Shown here: piece by piece, positions 42,329 through 52,900 of the stretch | Layout of the letters: each line of letters begins with the position of its first letter | Numbering within the stretch: the stretch's first letter is position 1 | Origin: an uncultured Candidatus Neoarthromitus sp. | Lineage (GTDB): Bacteria; Bacillota; Clostridia; Clostridiales; Clostridiaceae | Direction: 5' to 3' | Length of the DNA: 64,000 nt | NCBI GenBank assembly: GCA_937890765.1 | Contig: CALADQ010000004.1 | Span: 1-64,000 of the forward strand | Notes under the pieces: generated by a model | The model's input: the letters and a program-made list of their open reading frames with translations, nothing else | What the model was told of the DNA's origin: nothing | The model's database searches: none | Program-made: the position numbers and the translations under genes

Positions 42329-44860
42329 ATGAAAGACTATGCTATTTTAAAAGGTGTAAGCTATGTCTTGTGCCATACACCTAGTATGATTTTGCAATGT
42401 GGTAGCACTCAAACAATAGAAAAAATAGTTAATCCAGATTCAGATTATTTAAAGAAAGTAAATGAAAATTTAAGAAGTTTTAATGAAGTAGTTTCGTATT
42501 TACCAAATCAAATATACATAGGAAATAAATGTTCGGATGATTTAAGTAAAATTGAGTTTCCTTGGTATAATAAACCTTTGGAAAATGCAAAAAGGTCAGG
42601 TAAATTTGGAGAAATATTCCCAGAAGATGAATTTATTGCTTTTTTAAAAATTTGCGATGTTTTTGATCTTGTAAAATTGGAAAGGAAATTTTCGAATAAA
42701 ATTCAAAAAACACTTAAGGAAAGTGATTTGTTCCGTGATGAATATTTTGATAAGCTTGAAGGTGGAGAAAATATTTCGGAAATAAAACGTTTAATAGATG
42801 ACGAAAATGCAGAACCACTATTAAATAATGGTGAGCTTGTTGGAGTTGTAAAAAAGGCTCATGATATTGATACAAATTTAAGTTCTCATGTTATTCTAGA
42901 AAATTTAGTTTCTAAGGCATCAAGTATTCTTTCACTTCTATATCTTGTTAAAAATACGGGAATATCTTGTGATGAAATTGATTATGTTATTGATTGCTCA
43001 GAGGAAGCTTGTGGGGATATGAACCAAAGAGGAGGAGGAAATTTTGCTAAAGCTTGTGCTGAGATAGCAGGATTTGTAAATGCAACTGGTTCTGATGTGA
43101 GGGGGTTTTGTGCAGCTCCGGTTCATGCCATACTGCATGCGGCTTCCTTAGTTAAAGCGGGTACTTTTAAGAATGTCGTAGTTACAGCTGGAGGTTGTAC
43201 TGCAAAATTGGGGATGAACGGAAAAGATCATATAAAAAAGGGAATTCCTATTCTTGAAGATTGTATTGCAAGTTTTTCAGTTTTAATAAGTGAAAATGAT
43301 GGAATTAATCCTATTATAAGAAATGATATTGTGGGAAGTCATAAAGTTGGAACCGGTTCATCACCACAGGCAGTTATAACTTCACTTGTAACTGATCCTT
43401 TAGACAAACAAAATTTAAAAATAACTGATGTTGATAAATATTCTCCAGAATTGCAAAATCCAGATATAACTAAGCCAGCAGGAGCTGGAGATGTTCCTGA
43501 AGCAAATTATAAAATGATTGCAGCGCTTGGGGTTAAACGTGGTGAAATTCAAAAAACTGATATTTTAAATTTTGTAAAACAACATGGGATGATAGGTTGG
43601 GCTCCAACTCAAGGGCATATTCCTTCAGGAATTCCTTATTTGGGATTTGCAAGAGAAAGTATTCTTAATGGTGAAATACAGCGTGTTATGATTATGGGAA
43701 AAGGAAGTTTGTTTTTAGGAAGAATGACTAACCTTTTTGATGGAGTTTCGTTTTTAATTGAAAGAAAACAGAGTATTAGTGAAGTTAAAGAAGATTATCC
43801 CAAAAATTATGAAAACGTTTTTGAAAAAAATTTTAATGAAAAAATTTCAGTAGGTATTGCTGTTTCTCATAGTGAAAATGGTATCGATGATGTTAATGAG
43901 GGAATAAGGTTGTGTCTAAGAAAGGGATTTAATGCTTTTTTAATTAATGGTGAAAATTCACATGAAAAAATGGAAAGCATGATTAAAGAAGGAATTATAC
44001 ACGGAGCTGTTACTATGCATTATCCTTTTTCTGTTGGAGTTTCAACTGTTGGAAGAATTGTAACGCCAGGTTTAGGGAAAGAAGTTTTTATATCATCGAC
44101 TACGGGAACTTCTTCAACCAATAGAGTTGAATCTATGATTAGGAATTCTATTCATGGAATAATTGCTGCAAAGGCTTGTGGAATAACAAATCCTTCTCTT
44201 GGGATAATTAATGTTGAAGGTGCTAGGCAAGTTGAGAAAGCTTTATTAAAATTACAAAATGGTGGGTATGATATAAATTTTTCAACTTCGTCAAGAAGTG
44301 ATGGTGGAATTGTTATGAGGGGAAATGATTTGTTAAATGGAAGTGCGGATGTCATGGTTATGGATTCGTTAACTGGTAATTTAATGATGAAAATTTTATC
44401 GGCTTACACAACAGGTGGTAATTATGAATCTTTAGGATATGGATATGGTCCAGGAATTTCTGAAAATATGGATAAATTAATTATGATAATATCTAGAGCT
44501 TCTGGTGCTCCTGTTGTTAGTGGAGCGGTTGAGTATGCAAATGATTTGATTAATGGTGGAATATTTGATATTTGTAGAAGTGAGTACGATAAAGCTAAGA
44601 GGGCTGGACTTTTTCAAATAATAGAAGAGTTCGCAGGAAAAAAAGATTTGAATCAAAATCAAAATGTTGTTGTTCCTAAGAAAGAAGTTGTTACTTATGA
44701 AATACATGGAATTGAGGTTTATGATTTGGACGATGCAAAAGATTTGTTGTTCGTAAATGGAATATATGCAGAAACAGCAATGGGATGTACTGGGCCTGTC
44801 ATTCTTGTTAGTGAAAAAAATTCTGAACGGGCAAAAGAAATTATAAAACAAAAATTTTAA
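42329..44860 (+). CDS. Fused glycine reductase protein C (GrdC-GrdD)
   Basis: 843 residues combining both subunits of acetyl-phosphate-forming protein C. Residues 1-480 match GrdC: start ILKGVSYVLCHTPSM, middle GDMNQRGGGNFAKAC, AGGCTAKLG, and end MGKGSLFLGRMTNLFDG. Residues 500-843 match GrdD: HGAVTMHYPFSVGVSTVGR, SSTTGTSSTNRVESM, SDGGIVMRGNDLL, and the C-terminal AMGCTGPVI with Cys 820, the equivalent of the GrdD catalytic cysteine. In described operons grdC and grdD are separate genes of about 510 and 390 codons; here the frame runs through without a stop. The GrdD N-terminus seems shortened by some 40-50 residues. ATG at 42329, 14 bases after trxA. Confidence 0.93.
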   Translation: MKDYAILKGVSYVLCHTPSMILQCGSTQTIEKIVNPDSDYLKKVNENLRSFNEVVSYLPNQIYIGNKCSDDLSKIEFPWYNKPLENAKRSGKFGEIFPEDEFIAFLKICDVFDLVKLERKFSNKIQKTLKESDLFRDEYFDKLEGGENISEIKRLIDDENAEPLLNNGELVGVVKKAHDIDTNLSSHVILENLVSKASSILSLLYLVKNTGISCDEIDYVIDCSEEACGDMNQRGGGNFAKACAEIAGFVNATGSDVRGFCAAPVHAILHAASLVKAGTFKNVVVTAGGCTAKLGMNGKDHIKKGIPILEDCIASFSVLISENDGINPIIRNDIVGSHKVGTGSSPQAVITSLVTDPLDKQNLKITDVDKYSPELQNPDITKPAGAGDVPEANYKMIAALGVKRGEIQKTDILNFVKQHGMIGWAPTQGHIPSGIPYLGFARESILNGEIQRVMIMGKGSLFLGRMTNLFDGVSFLIERKQSISEVKEDYPKNYENVFEKNFNEKISVGIAVSHSENGIDDVNEGIRLCLRKGFNAFLINGENSHEKMESMIKEGIIHGAVTMHYPFSVGVSTVGRIVTPGLGKEVFISSTTGTSSTNRVESMIRNSIHGIIAAKACGITNPSLGIINVEGARQVEKALLKLQNGGYDINFSTSSRSDGGIVMRGNDLLNGSADVMVMDSLTGNLMMKILSAYTTGGNYESLGYGYGPGISENMDKLIMIISRASGAPVVSGAVEYANDLINGGIFDICRSEYDKAKRAGLFQIIEEFAGKKDLNQNQNVVVPKKEVVTYEIHGIEVYDLDDAKDLLFVNGIYAETAMGCTGPVILVSEKNSERAKEIIKQKF

Positions 44861-44872
44861 ATTATAAAAATA

Positions 44873-44904
44873 GAAAGCATGCTTGTGTAAAGTGTGCTTT
44901 TTTA
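44873..44904 (+). terminator. Probable terminator of the grd operon
   Basis: AAAGCA (44874-44879) pairs with TGCTTT (44895-44900), extended by wobble pairs, then TTTTATTTTG. Confidence 0.55.
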
Positions 44905-44974
44905 TTTTGTAAGAATTGTTTTTAGATTTATAAAATAAATTTTAATTGAATTTTATTTTTGATTGGAGGTTTTT

Positions 44975-45970
44975 ATGAATCCGTTATTAACGATTATCGT
45001 TCCAATATATAATAGAGAAAAATATTTGCGTGAGTCTTTGGATTCAGTTTTAAGTCAGACATATAAAAATCTTGAAATAATTTTAGCTGATGATGGTTCT
45101 ACAGATAATTCATTAAATATTATGAAAGAATATTCAAGATCGGATTCGAGAATTAAAATTATTACCCATAAAAATATAGGAATTTGTGAAACTATGCGAA
45201 GGGCTGTTTTAATTTCAAATGGAGATTATATTGCTAGATGTGATTCTGATGATGTAAATGAAGTTGACAGATATGAGAAACAACTCCATTATCTTTTGAA
45301 AAATGATTGCGATCTTGTTGGATGTTATATTAAAGCTTTTGGTGATGGCAATGATTTTGGTAAAAAATATTTGGAGTGTTGCACGAATAAGCCTGTGAGA
45401 AATTATAAACAACAAAGAAGTAGGATTATGTTGGGACAGCCCATAACAGGTAGTACAATAATGTGCAAAGCAAGCACGATTAAAGAGATAATGCCGTTTA
45501 AAAAAGAGAATTCTCTCGTTGAAGATTTTTATATAACAGTTTTGTTTCACAAACACGGAAAGAAAATTGGAAATCTTGAAGAACATAAAGTTAATTATAG
45601 AGTTCATAAAAATAATTTATCGCTTAGTGGAGATGTGAATCTCATTATGAAACATACTGAAGTTGCCTTTGAACATTTGTATAAAAAATATGTGGACAAT
45701 GCTAAAGAAGTTATTATGTTTAAGCTTGAGGTGGAAAAGGAATGGACTTTAGAAATAATTCAAAAAATCTTTGGAGATGGTGTTAAGAAATTTAAAATTG
45801 TAACTGAAAAAACAAATAAGGAGAAATTAGTTTATGAAATTTTGAGTTTGCAAAAATTTAGCGATGGGAAAATTGTTTTTTATGGTATGAGTTTTAAAAA
45901 TCTTGTGGAGTCTTTAATTCAAAGTGGAAATTATGTAATGTATGAAAATATTTTTTTGTCGGGTAGTTAG
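44975..45970 (+). CDS. Family 2 glycosyltransferase
   Basis: 331 residues. GT-A fold with the start LLTIIVPIYNREKYL, the nucleotide-sugar segment ILADDGSTDNS, and the DxD-like RCDSDDVNE. The C-terminal third is helical, with a final KIVFYGMSFKNL segment of unknown role. No membrane helix. Acceptor and donor are unknown; it may decorate surface glycans or proteins. ATG at 44975 after TTGGAGGTTT. Confidence 0.85.
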   Translation: MNPLLTIIVPIYNREKYLRESLDSVLSQTYKNLEIILADDGSTDNSLNIMKEYSRSDSRIKIITHKNIGICETMRRAVLISNGDYIARCDSDDVNEVDRYEKQLHYLLKNDCDLVGCYIKAFGDGNDFGKKYLECCTNKPVRNYKQQRSRIMLGQPITGSTIMCKASTIKEIMPFKKENSLVEDFYITVLFHKHGKKIGNLEEHKVNYRVHKNNLSLSGDVNLIMKHTEVAFEHLYKKYVDNAKEVIMFKLEVEKEWTLEIIQKIFGDGVKKFKIVTEKTNKEKLVYEILSLQKFSDGKIVFYGMSFKNLVESLIQSGNYVMYENIFLSGS

Positions 45971-45996
45971 GGTAGAATTGGTTTCTACTCTTTTTT
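45970..45996 (+). terminator. Rho-independent terminator
   Basis: GGGTAGAA (45970-45977) pairs with TTCTACTC (45983-45990), followed by TTTTTTATTT. It begins in the stop codon of the GT2 gene. Confidence 0.8.
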
Positions 45997-46087
45997 ATTT
46001 GGAAAAAATTTTTCGATTGAGTCCAAAAATGTTTTTGGTATAATTGAATTTATAAAATTACGTTAAGGCTGATGGTGAAATAAAATT

Positions 46088-46846
46088 ATGAAAAATGTTA
46101 TAATAACTTCGGGTGGCACTCGTGAAAAAATTGATGAAGCTAGGGTTATTTCAAATTTGTCAACGGGAAAATTGGGAAGTTTAATTGCCGATGAATTTAT
46201 GAATTGTGGATTTGTAAAAAATGTTTTTTACATTTGTGGTAAAAATTCTTTCAAGCCACAAAATAAATTTATTAAAATTTTTGAAATTGAAAATGTTGAA
46301 AATCTTAAATCGACAATTGACAAACTTGTTAAAGAAATTAGTGTTGATGTATTTGTTCATAGTATGGCAGTTAGTGATTATAAAATTTCATCGGTGATTT
46401 CAATTGATGATTTATCAAAATGTATTTTTGAAAATATAAATAAGATTTCGAATGAAAATGTTTTGAAGGAAATAATTTTTGAAATTTTTCAAAATGAAAA
46501 TTTAATAAGCGATTCAAAAAAAATTTCATCTCGTTTAATTAATCCTATTATGTTGTTAAACAATAATTTGAAAATAATTTCAACTCTTAGAAATAAAATT
46601 CCAAAGGCTAAGATAATTGGTTTTAAACTTCTTTCAAATATTTGTGAACAGGAACTTTTAAATGTTGCCTATAATCTTTTAGTTAAAAATAATTGTGATT
46701 ATGTTTTGGCGAATGATTCATCTTGCATAACTGAATTTAAGCACAAAGGTTATTTAATCGATAAAAACAAAAATTTCAAAATCTTTGAAACAAAAAAGGA
46801 AATTGCAAAAGGAATTGTAGATGAGGTTTTAAAAGGAGATTTTTAA
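46088..46846 (+). CDS. coaB: Phosphopantothenate-cysteine ligase CoaB (stand-alone)
   Basis: 252 residues. Joins 4'-phosphopantothenate with cysteine in coenzyme A synthesis. Seen: IITSGGTREKIDEARVISN with the characteristic nucleotide-binding TSGGT, LSTGKLG, HSMAVSDYK, and NNCDYVLANDSS near the C-terminus. The decarboxylase is a separate gene two bases downstream, the split arrangement known from streptococci and enterococci rather than the fused CoaBC. Confidence 0.9.
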   Translation: MKNVIITSGGTREKIDEARVISNLSTGKLGSLIADEFMNCGFVKNVFYICGKNSFKPQNKFIKIFEIENVENLKSTIDKLVKEISVDVFVHSMAVSDYKISSVISIDDLSKCIFENINKISNENVLKEIIFEIFQNENLISDSKKISSRLINPIMLLNNNLKIISTLRNKIPKAKIIGFKLLSNICEQELLNVAYNLLVKNNCDYVLANDSSCITEFKHKGYLIDKNKNFKIFETKKEIAKGIVDEVLKGDF

Positions 46847-46847
46847 A

Positions 46848-47387
46848 TTGAAAAATATAATTTTGGGAGTAACAGGTAGCATAGCAGCGTATAAATCAGC
46901 AGATATAGCAAATTCTTTAACAAAATTGGGTAATGATGTTCATGTTGTTATGAGCGAATCGGCCACAAAATTTATAACGCCACTTACGTTGAAAACACTT
47001 TCTAAAAATAAAGTTTATATAAATATGTTTGAAGATTATGTTCCTGAAGAAGTTGAACACGTTTCTCTTGTTTCTCGTGCAGATTTAATTTTAATTGCTC
47101 CTTCAACAGCAAATTTTATTGCAAAAATTGCAAATGGTCTTGCAGATGATATGTTGACTTCTATTGTTTTGGCGTCAAAAGACGTTCCAATTTTAATTTG
47201 CCCAGCAATGAACACGGGAATGTATAAAAACAAAATTACTCAAAAGAACATAAACTTTCTCAAAAGTTTAGGATACTTTTTTATGGAGCCAAGAGAATCT
47301 AAATTGGCGTGTGGAGATTTTGGAAAAGGAGCTTTAGCAAATCTCGAGGACATATTGGTTCAAGTTGATAAAATAATGAAACAATAA
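46848..47387 (+). CDS. coaC: Phosphopantothenoylcysteine decarboxylase CoaC (stand-alone)
   Basis: 179-residue HFCD-family flavoprotein. Seen: ILGVTGSIAAYKSADI (FMN-binding start), the conserved His in EEVEHVSL, APSTANFIAKIANGLADD, the PxMNxxM motif as PAMNTGMY, and the substrate-clamp segment ESKLACGDFGKG. TTG start at 46848. The protein acts with CoaB. Confidence 0.93.
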   Translation: MKNIILGVTGSIAAYKSADIANSLTKLGNDVHVVMSESATKFITPLTLKTLSKNKVYINMFEDYVPEEVEHVSLVSRADLILIAPSTANFIAKIANGLADDMLTSIVLASKDVPILICPAMNTGMYKNKITQKNINFLKSLGYFFMEPRESKLACGDFGKGALANLEDILVQVDKIMKQ

Positions 47388-47429
47388 TTTTAATCTTGAA
47401 ATAAAAGTTTAATTATTTTTATTGTATAA

Positions 47430-47461
47430 TAAAGCTACATCAATTAAGGTGTAGCTTTTTG
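47430..47461 (+). terminator. Terminator after coaC (or leader hairpin of the next gene)
   Basis: AAAGCTACA (47431-47439) pairs with TGTAGCTTT (47450-47458), then TTT. TATAAT at 47425-47430 lies just upstream, so the hairpin could also be in the 5' leader of the ABC exporter. Confidence 0.65.
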
Positions 47462-47483
47462 TTTATTCACAGGGAGATTTTAT

Positions 47484-49190
47484 ATGTTTAAAAAATTTAT
47501 AAGTTATTATCGTCCGTACAAAAAATTATTTTTTATGGATTTGTTTTCAGCTTTTATGGTTGCATTGATTGACCTTGTTTATCCCATGCTTACACGAAAT
47601 ATAATAAATGATGTTGTACCAAACAAAAATATTAAAATGCTTTTTGTGTTTTGTATTGTTTTGTTAACCATATTTGTTATTAAAGCTGGATTAAATTTCT
47701 TCATGCAATATTATGGACATGTTGTTGGAGTGAGAATGCAAGGTGATATGAGAAGAGAAGTTTTTGTTCATCTTCAAAAACTTCCAAGCAAATATTTCAG
47801 CGACAACAAGACAGGAAATATAATGTCAAGAATTATAAATGATTTAATGGATGTTTCTGAACTTGCACATCATGGACCAGAAGATTTATTTGTTTCGTTG
47901 GTTATGCTTGTTGGGTCGTTTTCGTTGTTGTCATTTATAAATTTTAAATTGACTCTTATAATTTTTTCATTTGTCCCATTGATTGTAATTTTTTCAATTT
48001 TCCAAAGAAAGAAAATGTTAAATGCTTTTAAGGAAACGCGAGTTAAAACAGGAGAAGTTAATTCTGTGCTTGAAAATTCAATTTCAGGAATAAGAGTTAC
48101 AAAATCTTTTGTAAACGAGAAGAGCGAACTTAATAAATTTAACAAAGCAAATCGTCTTTTTAAGAGAGCAAGAGAAGATGCTTATAAAAAAATGGGAGAA
48201 TTTTTTTCGGGAACTTATTTTCTAGTTGATATATTGGAATTGGTTGCTTTAATTGCTGCGGGATATTTTACATTTAAAGATTTTATAACTGTGGGGGATT
48301 TTGTTGCGTATGTGCTTTATGTGAAAATGTTTATACAGCCAATTAGAAAATTGATTAATTTTACTGAGCAATTGCAAAATGGAATGAGTGGATTTCATAG
48401 ATTCGATGAACTTTTAAATACAGAAATAGAAAAACAATCCACAAATGCCGTTGAGCTTAAAAATGTTATTGGAAATATAGAAATTCAAAATTTAAGTTTT
48501 CGTTATGATGAAAGTGGAAAATATGTTTTTAAAAATTTTAATTTATCAATAGATGCTGGAAAAACAATTGCATTAGTTGGTCCTTCAGGTGGAGGGAAAA
48601 CAACAATTTGTAATTTGATTCCACGGTTTTATGATTTTGAAGAGGGAGATATAAAGATTGATGGAAGAAGTGTAAAAGATTTTACTCTTGAATCTCTCAG
48701 AGAAAATATAGGAATAGTTTCTCAAGATGTATTTTTATTTACAGGAACTATAAGGGATAATATAATCATAGGAAATCCAAATGCAACAGATGAACAAATA
48801 TATGATGCTTGTATTAAATCGAGTATACATGATTTTATAATGAGTTTGCCTGAAGGTTATAACACATTTGTTGGCGAAAGGGGATTAAAACTTTCAGGAG
48901 GACAGAAACAAAGAATTTCAATTGCTAGAGTCTTTTTGAAAAATCCTCGAATTATGATTTTGGATGAAGCCACTTCTGCTCTCGATAATATAATAGAAAG
49001 AGAAATTCAATTATCCCTTGAGGAACTTTCAAAAGGAAGGACAAACATAGTTGTAGCTCATAGACTTTCAACTATACAAAATGCCGACGAAATAATTTTA
49101 ATAAATGGTGATGGAATTGTTGAGAGAGGAACTCACGAAGAGCTTATAAAGGCCAATGGAATTTATAGGCATTTGTATGATAAGGTGTGA
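47484..49190 (+). CDS. ABC exporter (fused membrane and ATPase domains)
   Basis: 568 residues, homodimeric or heterodimeric half-transporter. The N-terminal six-helix ABC type 1 domain (about 15-300) is followed by the ATPase domain with Walker A GPSGGGKTT, Q-loop SQDVFLFTG, signature LSGGQKQR and Walker B IMILDEATSALD. MsbA/LmrA-type; may export lipid, drug or peptide. Only one half-transporter gene is present here. ATG after CAGGGAGATT. Confidence 0.88.
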   Translation: MFKKFISYYRPYKKLFFMDLFSAFMVALIDLVYPMLTRNIINDVVPNKNIKMLFVFCIVLLTIFVIKAGLNFFMQYYGHVVGVRMQGDMRREVFVHLQKLPSKYFSDNKTGNIMSRIINDLMDVSELAHHGPEDLFVSLVMLVGSFSLLSFINFKLTLIIFSFVPLIVIFSIFQRKKMLNAFKETRVKTGEVNSVLENSISGIRVTKSFVNEKSELNKFNKANRLFKRAREDAYKKMGEFFSGTYFLVDILELVALIAAGYFTFKDFITVGDFVAYVLYVKMFIQPIRKLINFTEQLQNGMSGFHRFDELLNTEIEKQSTNAVELKNVIGNIEIQNLSFRYDESGKYVFKNFNLSIDAGKTIALVGPSGGGKTTICNLIPRFYDFEEGDIKIDGRSVKDFTLESLRENIGIVSQDVFLFTGTIRDNIIIGNPNATDEQIYDACIKSSIHDFIMSLPEGYNTFVGERGLKLSGGQKQRISIARVFLKNPRIMILDEATSALDNIIEREIQLSLEELSKGRTNIVVAHRLSTIQNADEIILINGDGIVERGTHEELIKANGIYRHLYDKV

Positions 49191-49194
49191 AATT

Positions 49195-49875
49195 ATGAAA
49201 TATGAAAACATTAGAAAAGGAATTTTTTTAAAAAGAATAAACAGATTTATTGCACATGTTTTAATTAATGATGAAATTGAAATTTGTCATGTGAAAAATA
49301 CTGGGCGTTGTGAAGAAATTTTAATAGAAGGAAATGAAGTTTATGTTCAAGAATTTGACAGCGATAAGCGTAAAACAAAATTTGATTTAGTAAGCGTCAA
49401 AAAAGGAATTCGTCTTATTAATATCGATAGTCAAGTTCCTAACAAGATGTTTTATGAGTGGGTTAAGCAAGGAAATTTATTTGAAAATTTAAAAATTTTA
49501 AAGTCAGAGGTGTTTTATAAAAATTCTAGATTTGATTTTTATGTTGAGCATTTAGACAAAAAAGTTTTTGTTGAAGTGAAGGGCGTTACTTTAGAGAATG
49601 ATGGTGTTGTGTTGTTTCCAGATGCTCCAACTTCACGTGGAGTTAAGCATTTAAATGAATTGATTTCTGCAAAACAAGAAGGATTTGATGCTTACGTTAT
49701 TTTTGTAATTCAAATGGAGGGAGTAAAATATTTTACTCCAAATTATGAAATGCACAAAGAATTTGGTAAAACTCTAGTTAAATGTAAACAGAATGGAGTT
49801 AATTTAATTGCTTTAGATTCTTATGTTGATTTCGATAAAATACGAATTAAAAATTTTGTTGAGATTGTTTTTTAG
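49195..49875 (+). CDS. sfsA: SfsA family protein (sugar fermentation stimulation protein homologue)
   Basis: 226 residues from ATG 49195; earlier in-frame starts overlap the ABC gene. Seen: FLKRINRFIAHVLI, CHVKNTGRCEEIL, FVEVKGVTLE and FPDAPTSRGVKHLNEL, all typical. An N-terminal OB-like DNA-binding part is followed by a restriction-endonuclease-like fold (FVEVKG). Cellular role is poorly defined; a nucleic-acid enzyme is suspected. It starts four bases after the ABC stop. Confidence 0.92.
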   Translation: MKYENIRKGIFLKRINRFIAHVLINDEIEICHVKNTGRCEEILIEGNEVYVQEFDSDKRKTKFDLVSVKKGIRLINIDSQVPNKMFYEWVKQGNLFENLKILKSEVFYKNSRFDFYVEHLDKKVFVEVKGVTLENDGVVLFPDAPTSRGVKHLNELISAKQEGFDAYVIFVIQMEGVKYFTPNYEMHKEFGKTLVKCKQNGVNLIALDSYVDFDKIRIKNFVEIVF

Positions 49876-49902
49876 CAAGTTTAATTTTAAACTTGCTTTT
49901 TT
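49875..49902 (+). terminator. Rho-independent terminator
   Basis: GCAAGTTTAA (49875-49884) pairs with TTAAACTTGC (49887-49896), then TTTTTTG. It starts in the sfsA stop codon. Confidence 0.8.
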
Positions 49903-49973
49903 GTTTACATAAATAAATTTATTAAAGAGAAAACTATTTTAAGATATTAAATTTTGTTAAGGGAGATTTTTTT

Positions 49974-52900
49974 ATGGTATTAAAACCAAATTTTAATTTT
50001 ATTACCTTTGATAAAGATGGCACGATTTTTAAATTTTTAGAAAGCGGAGATGTATTTGAAATTTCTTCAAATGATGTCATGATAAATTTGTTTAATGGCA
50101 ATGTGAAGGAAGGATCTCTTAATAATATTTATTTGCGTTTGTATAAGAATGATGTGGTTAAAGTTATTACTCTTTTGGGAATAAAGTCAAACTCAAAATT
50201 ATTTTGTGGAGAAAATTCTCTTGTGTTTTGTGGAGAAGATGATGGAGTAAATTACAAAGTTAAATTCTCTCTTGTAAATAAAAATATTTGGTTTTATGAC
50301 GTTGAGGTTTTTGGTGAAGATGTTGAGTTTGATATTTTGTATTGTCAAGACGTTGGAATTGCAAACAGGTCTGCTTGCATTACAAACGAACTTTATGTAA
50401 GTCAATACATAGACCACACAATTTTAAATGGCGAAAATGGTTTTGTGGTTTGCTCAAGGCAAAATTTGGAGCAAGGTGGAAAATATCCTTATGTTGAACA
50501 TGGTTGTGTAAATTCAAAAATAATTTCTTATTCAACTGACCAAATGCAATTTTTTTCAAAAGAATATAAGTTGACGGATGTTCCAAATGCAATTGATAAA
50601 AATCTTTGTGGAGAAAATTATCAATATGAATTATCTTTTGTTGCTCTTCAAACTGAGAAAATGAAATTAAATGGGAAGAGAGAAATTACTTTTTACGGAT
50701 TGTTCGATGAAAATTATGGAGAGAAAATTTCTGAATTAAAATTTTCGGAAAATGTGAAAAAGGCATTTGAGATTTTCAAAAATCTTAATGAAGATTTGAA
50801 AAAATTAAATTCTGTTAAAATTAAAAATGAATTTGGAAATGTTTTATCATCCCAAAAATTTTCTACGGAAGAGATAAACGAAATATATTCAAACAGAAAA
50901 TTCGAAGAGTATGAAAAAGATGAATTGCTTTCGTTTTTCACAAATCATCATTCTCATGTTGTTATGAGGGCGAAAGAAATTTTGTGTGAAAGGCCTCATG
51001 GAAATATAATTATCAGCGGAATTTCAAAAGAAAATTTAAACATAAATGTCATGGCATCAACAAATTATATGTTTGGAAATTTTAATGCTCAAGTTGTTTT
51101 AGGAAACACAAGTTTAAACAAATTATTTTCTGTTAATCGTGGTCTTCTTAATGTTTTGAAAAATTCTGGACAGAGAATTTACGTTAAGATTAATGATAAA
51201 TTTAGAATGCTTACATTGGCGGGAATGTACGAAGTTGGTGAAAGTTTTTCAAAATGGTATTACAAATTAGATGATGATGTTTTGATTATTAAATCTTACA
51301 TGGCGTTTGATTCAACAAAATTGTGTTTGGAAGTTTGTTCGAAAAAAGGAAAAGAGTATGAATTTATAATCACAAATCAACTTGTTATGGGTGAAAATGA
51401 ATTTTGTCATGAAATTGTTTGTGATTTTCATAATAACAAAATTAAATTGACTCCTAGGGAAAATTCTTTTTTGAAAAACACGTATGAAAATATTTTTTAT
51501 GAAATTGAACTTCACGATTGTGATTTTAAAATTGATGATGATAAAATATTTTTTGAAGATGACGTTGCAAGAAATAAAACTTTAATGACTTTTAAAATTT
51601 CTAAGTCTTCAAAATTTAAATTTTGCGTTTTTGGTTCTTTTGGTGAGGGAGAAATTCAAAATCGTGAAATAGAATTTTTGAGTGAGAGAAATAAATTTTT
51701 GAAATTTTACGATGAGCTTGTTAACGGTTTGAAAATTTATAAAGAAGACGGCGAAAATTATGAATTTGAAAAATTAAATGAGATAATTCATTTTTATACT
51801 CACGACTTTTTGGTGCATTTTGTTTCTCCACACGGGCTTGAACAATCTAATGGTGCAGCTTGGGGAACAAGAGACGTTTGTCAAGGTGCTATAGAATTTT
51901 TTATGGCGACTCAAAAATATAAAATTGTTAGGCAAATAATTTTAAAAATATATTCTCATCAGTTTAAGGAGAATGGGGAATGGCCACAATGGTTTATGTT
52001 TGATAAATATAACATGCAACAAGATGATTCGCATGGAGATATTATTTTTTGGCCAATTAAAGTTATTTCGGAGTACGTTAAAGTTACAGGTGACAAAACA
52101 ATTTTTGATGAAAAGGTTGTTTATAGAAGTTTTCCAAATTGTAGCGTAACGGAAGAAGAAACAATTTCAAATCACATTAAAAGAGCTATGAATTCAATTA
52201 AAGGAAGATTTTTAAATGGAACGCATCTCATAAGTTACGAAGGCGGAGATTGGGATGACACTTTGCAACCAGCTAATAACTTATTGAAAGAGCGATTGGT
52301 TTCAACGTGGACGATGGCCCTTGCATATAAATCTATAAAAAATTTGTCTGAAGTAATTTGCGATTCAGATTTTTCAAAAGAATTATTTGAAATTTCTGAG
52401 GGAATCAAAAAAGATTTCTTAAAATACGCAATCAAAGATGGAGTTATAAGTGGCTTCATTTATTTAAATGAAAAAAATGAAATTGAACACATGATTCATC
52501 CAAGTGATGTTAAAACAAAAATAAATTACAGATTGTTACCTTTAATAAGAAGCATAATATCAGAAATGGTTGGGCTTGAGCAAGCATGCATTAATGAAAA
52601 AATAATTGAAAATAATTTGACGTTTAATGACGGCGTGAGGCTCATGGATAAAACTCCTAAATATAATGGAGGAATTTCAAAAATTTTCAGGAGAGCAGAG
52701 CAAGCTTCAAATGTTGGAAGAGAAATTTCCCTTCAATATGTTCATGCGCATATAAGATTTGTGGAATCTATGTGTAAACTTGGAAGAAGTGAAAAAGTTT
52801 GGAATTCAATTTTTAAAATAGTTCCTATAAGAATAAATGATAGTGTTGAAAATGCAGATTATAGACAAAGCAATTGTTATTTTTCAAGTTCAGAAGGAGA

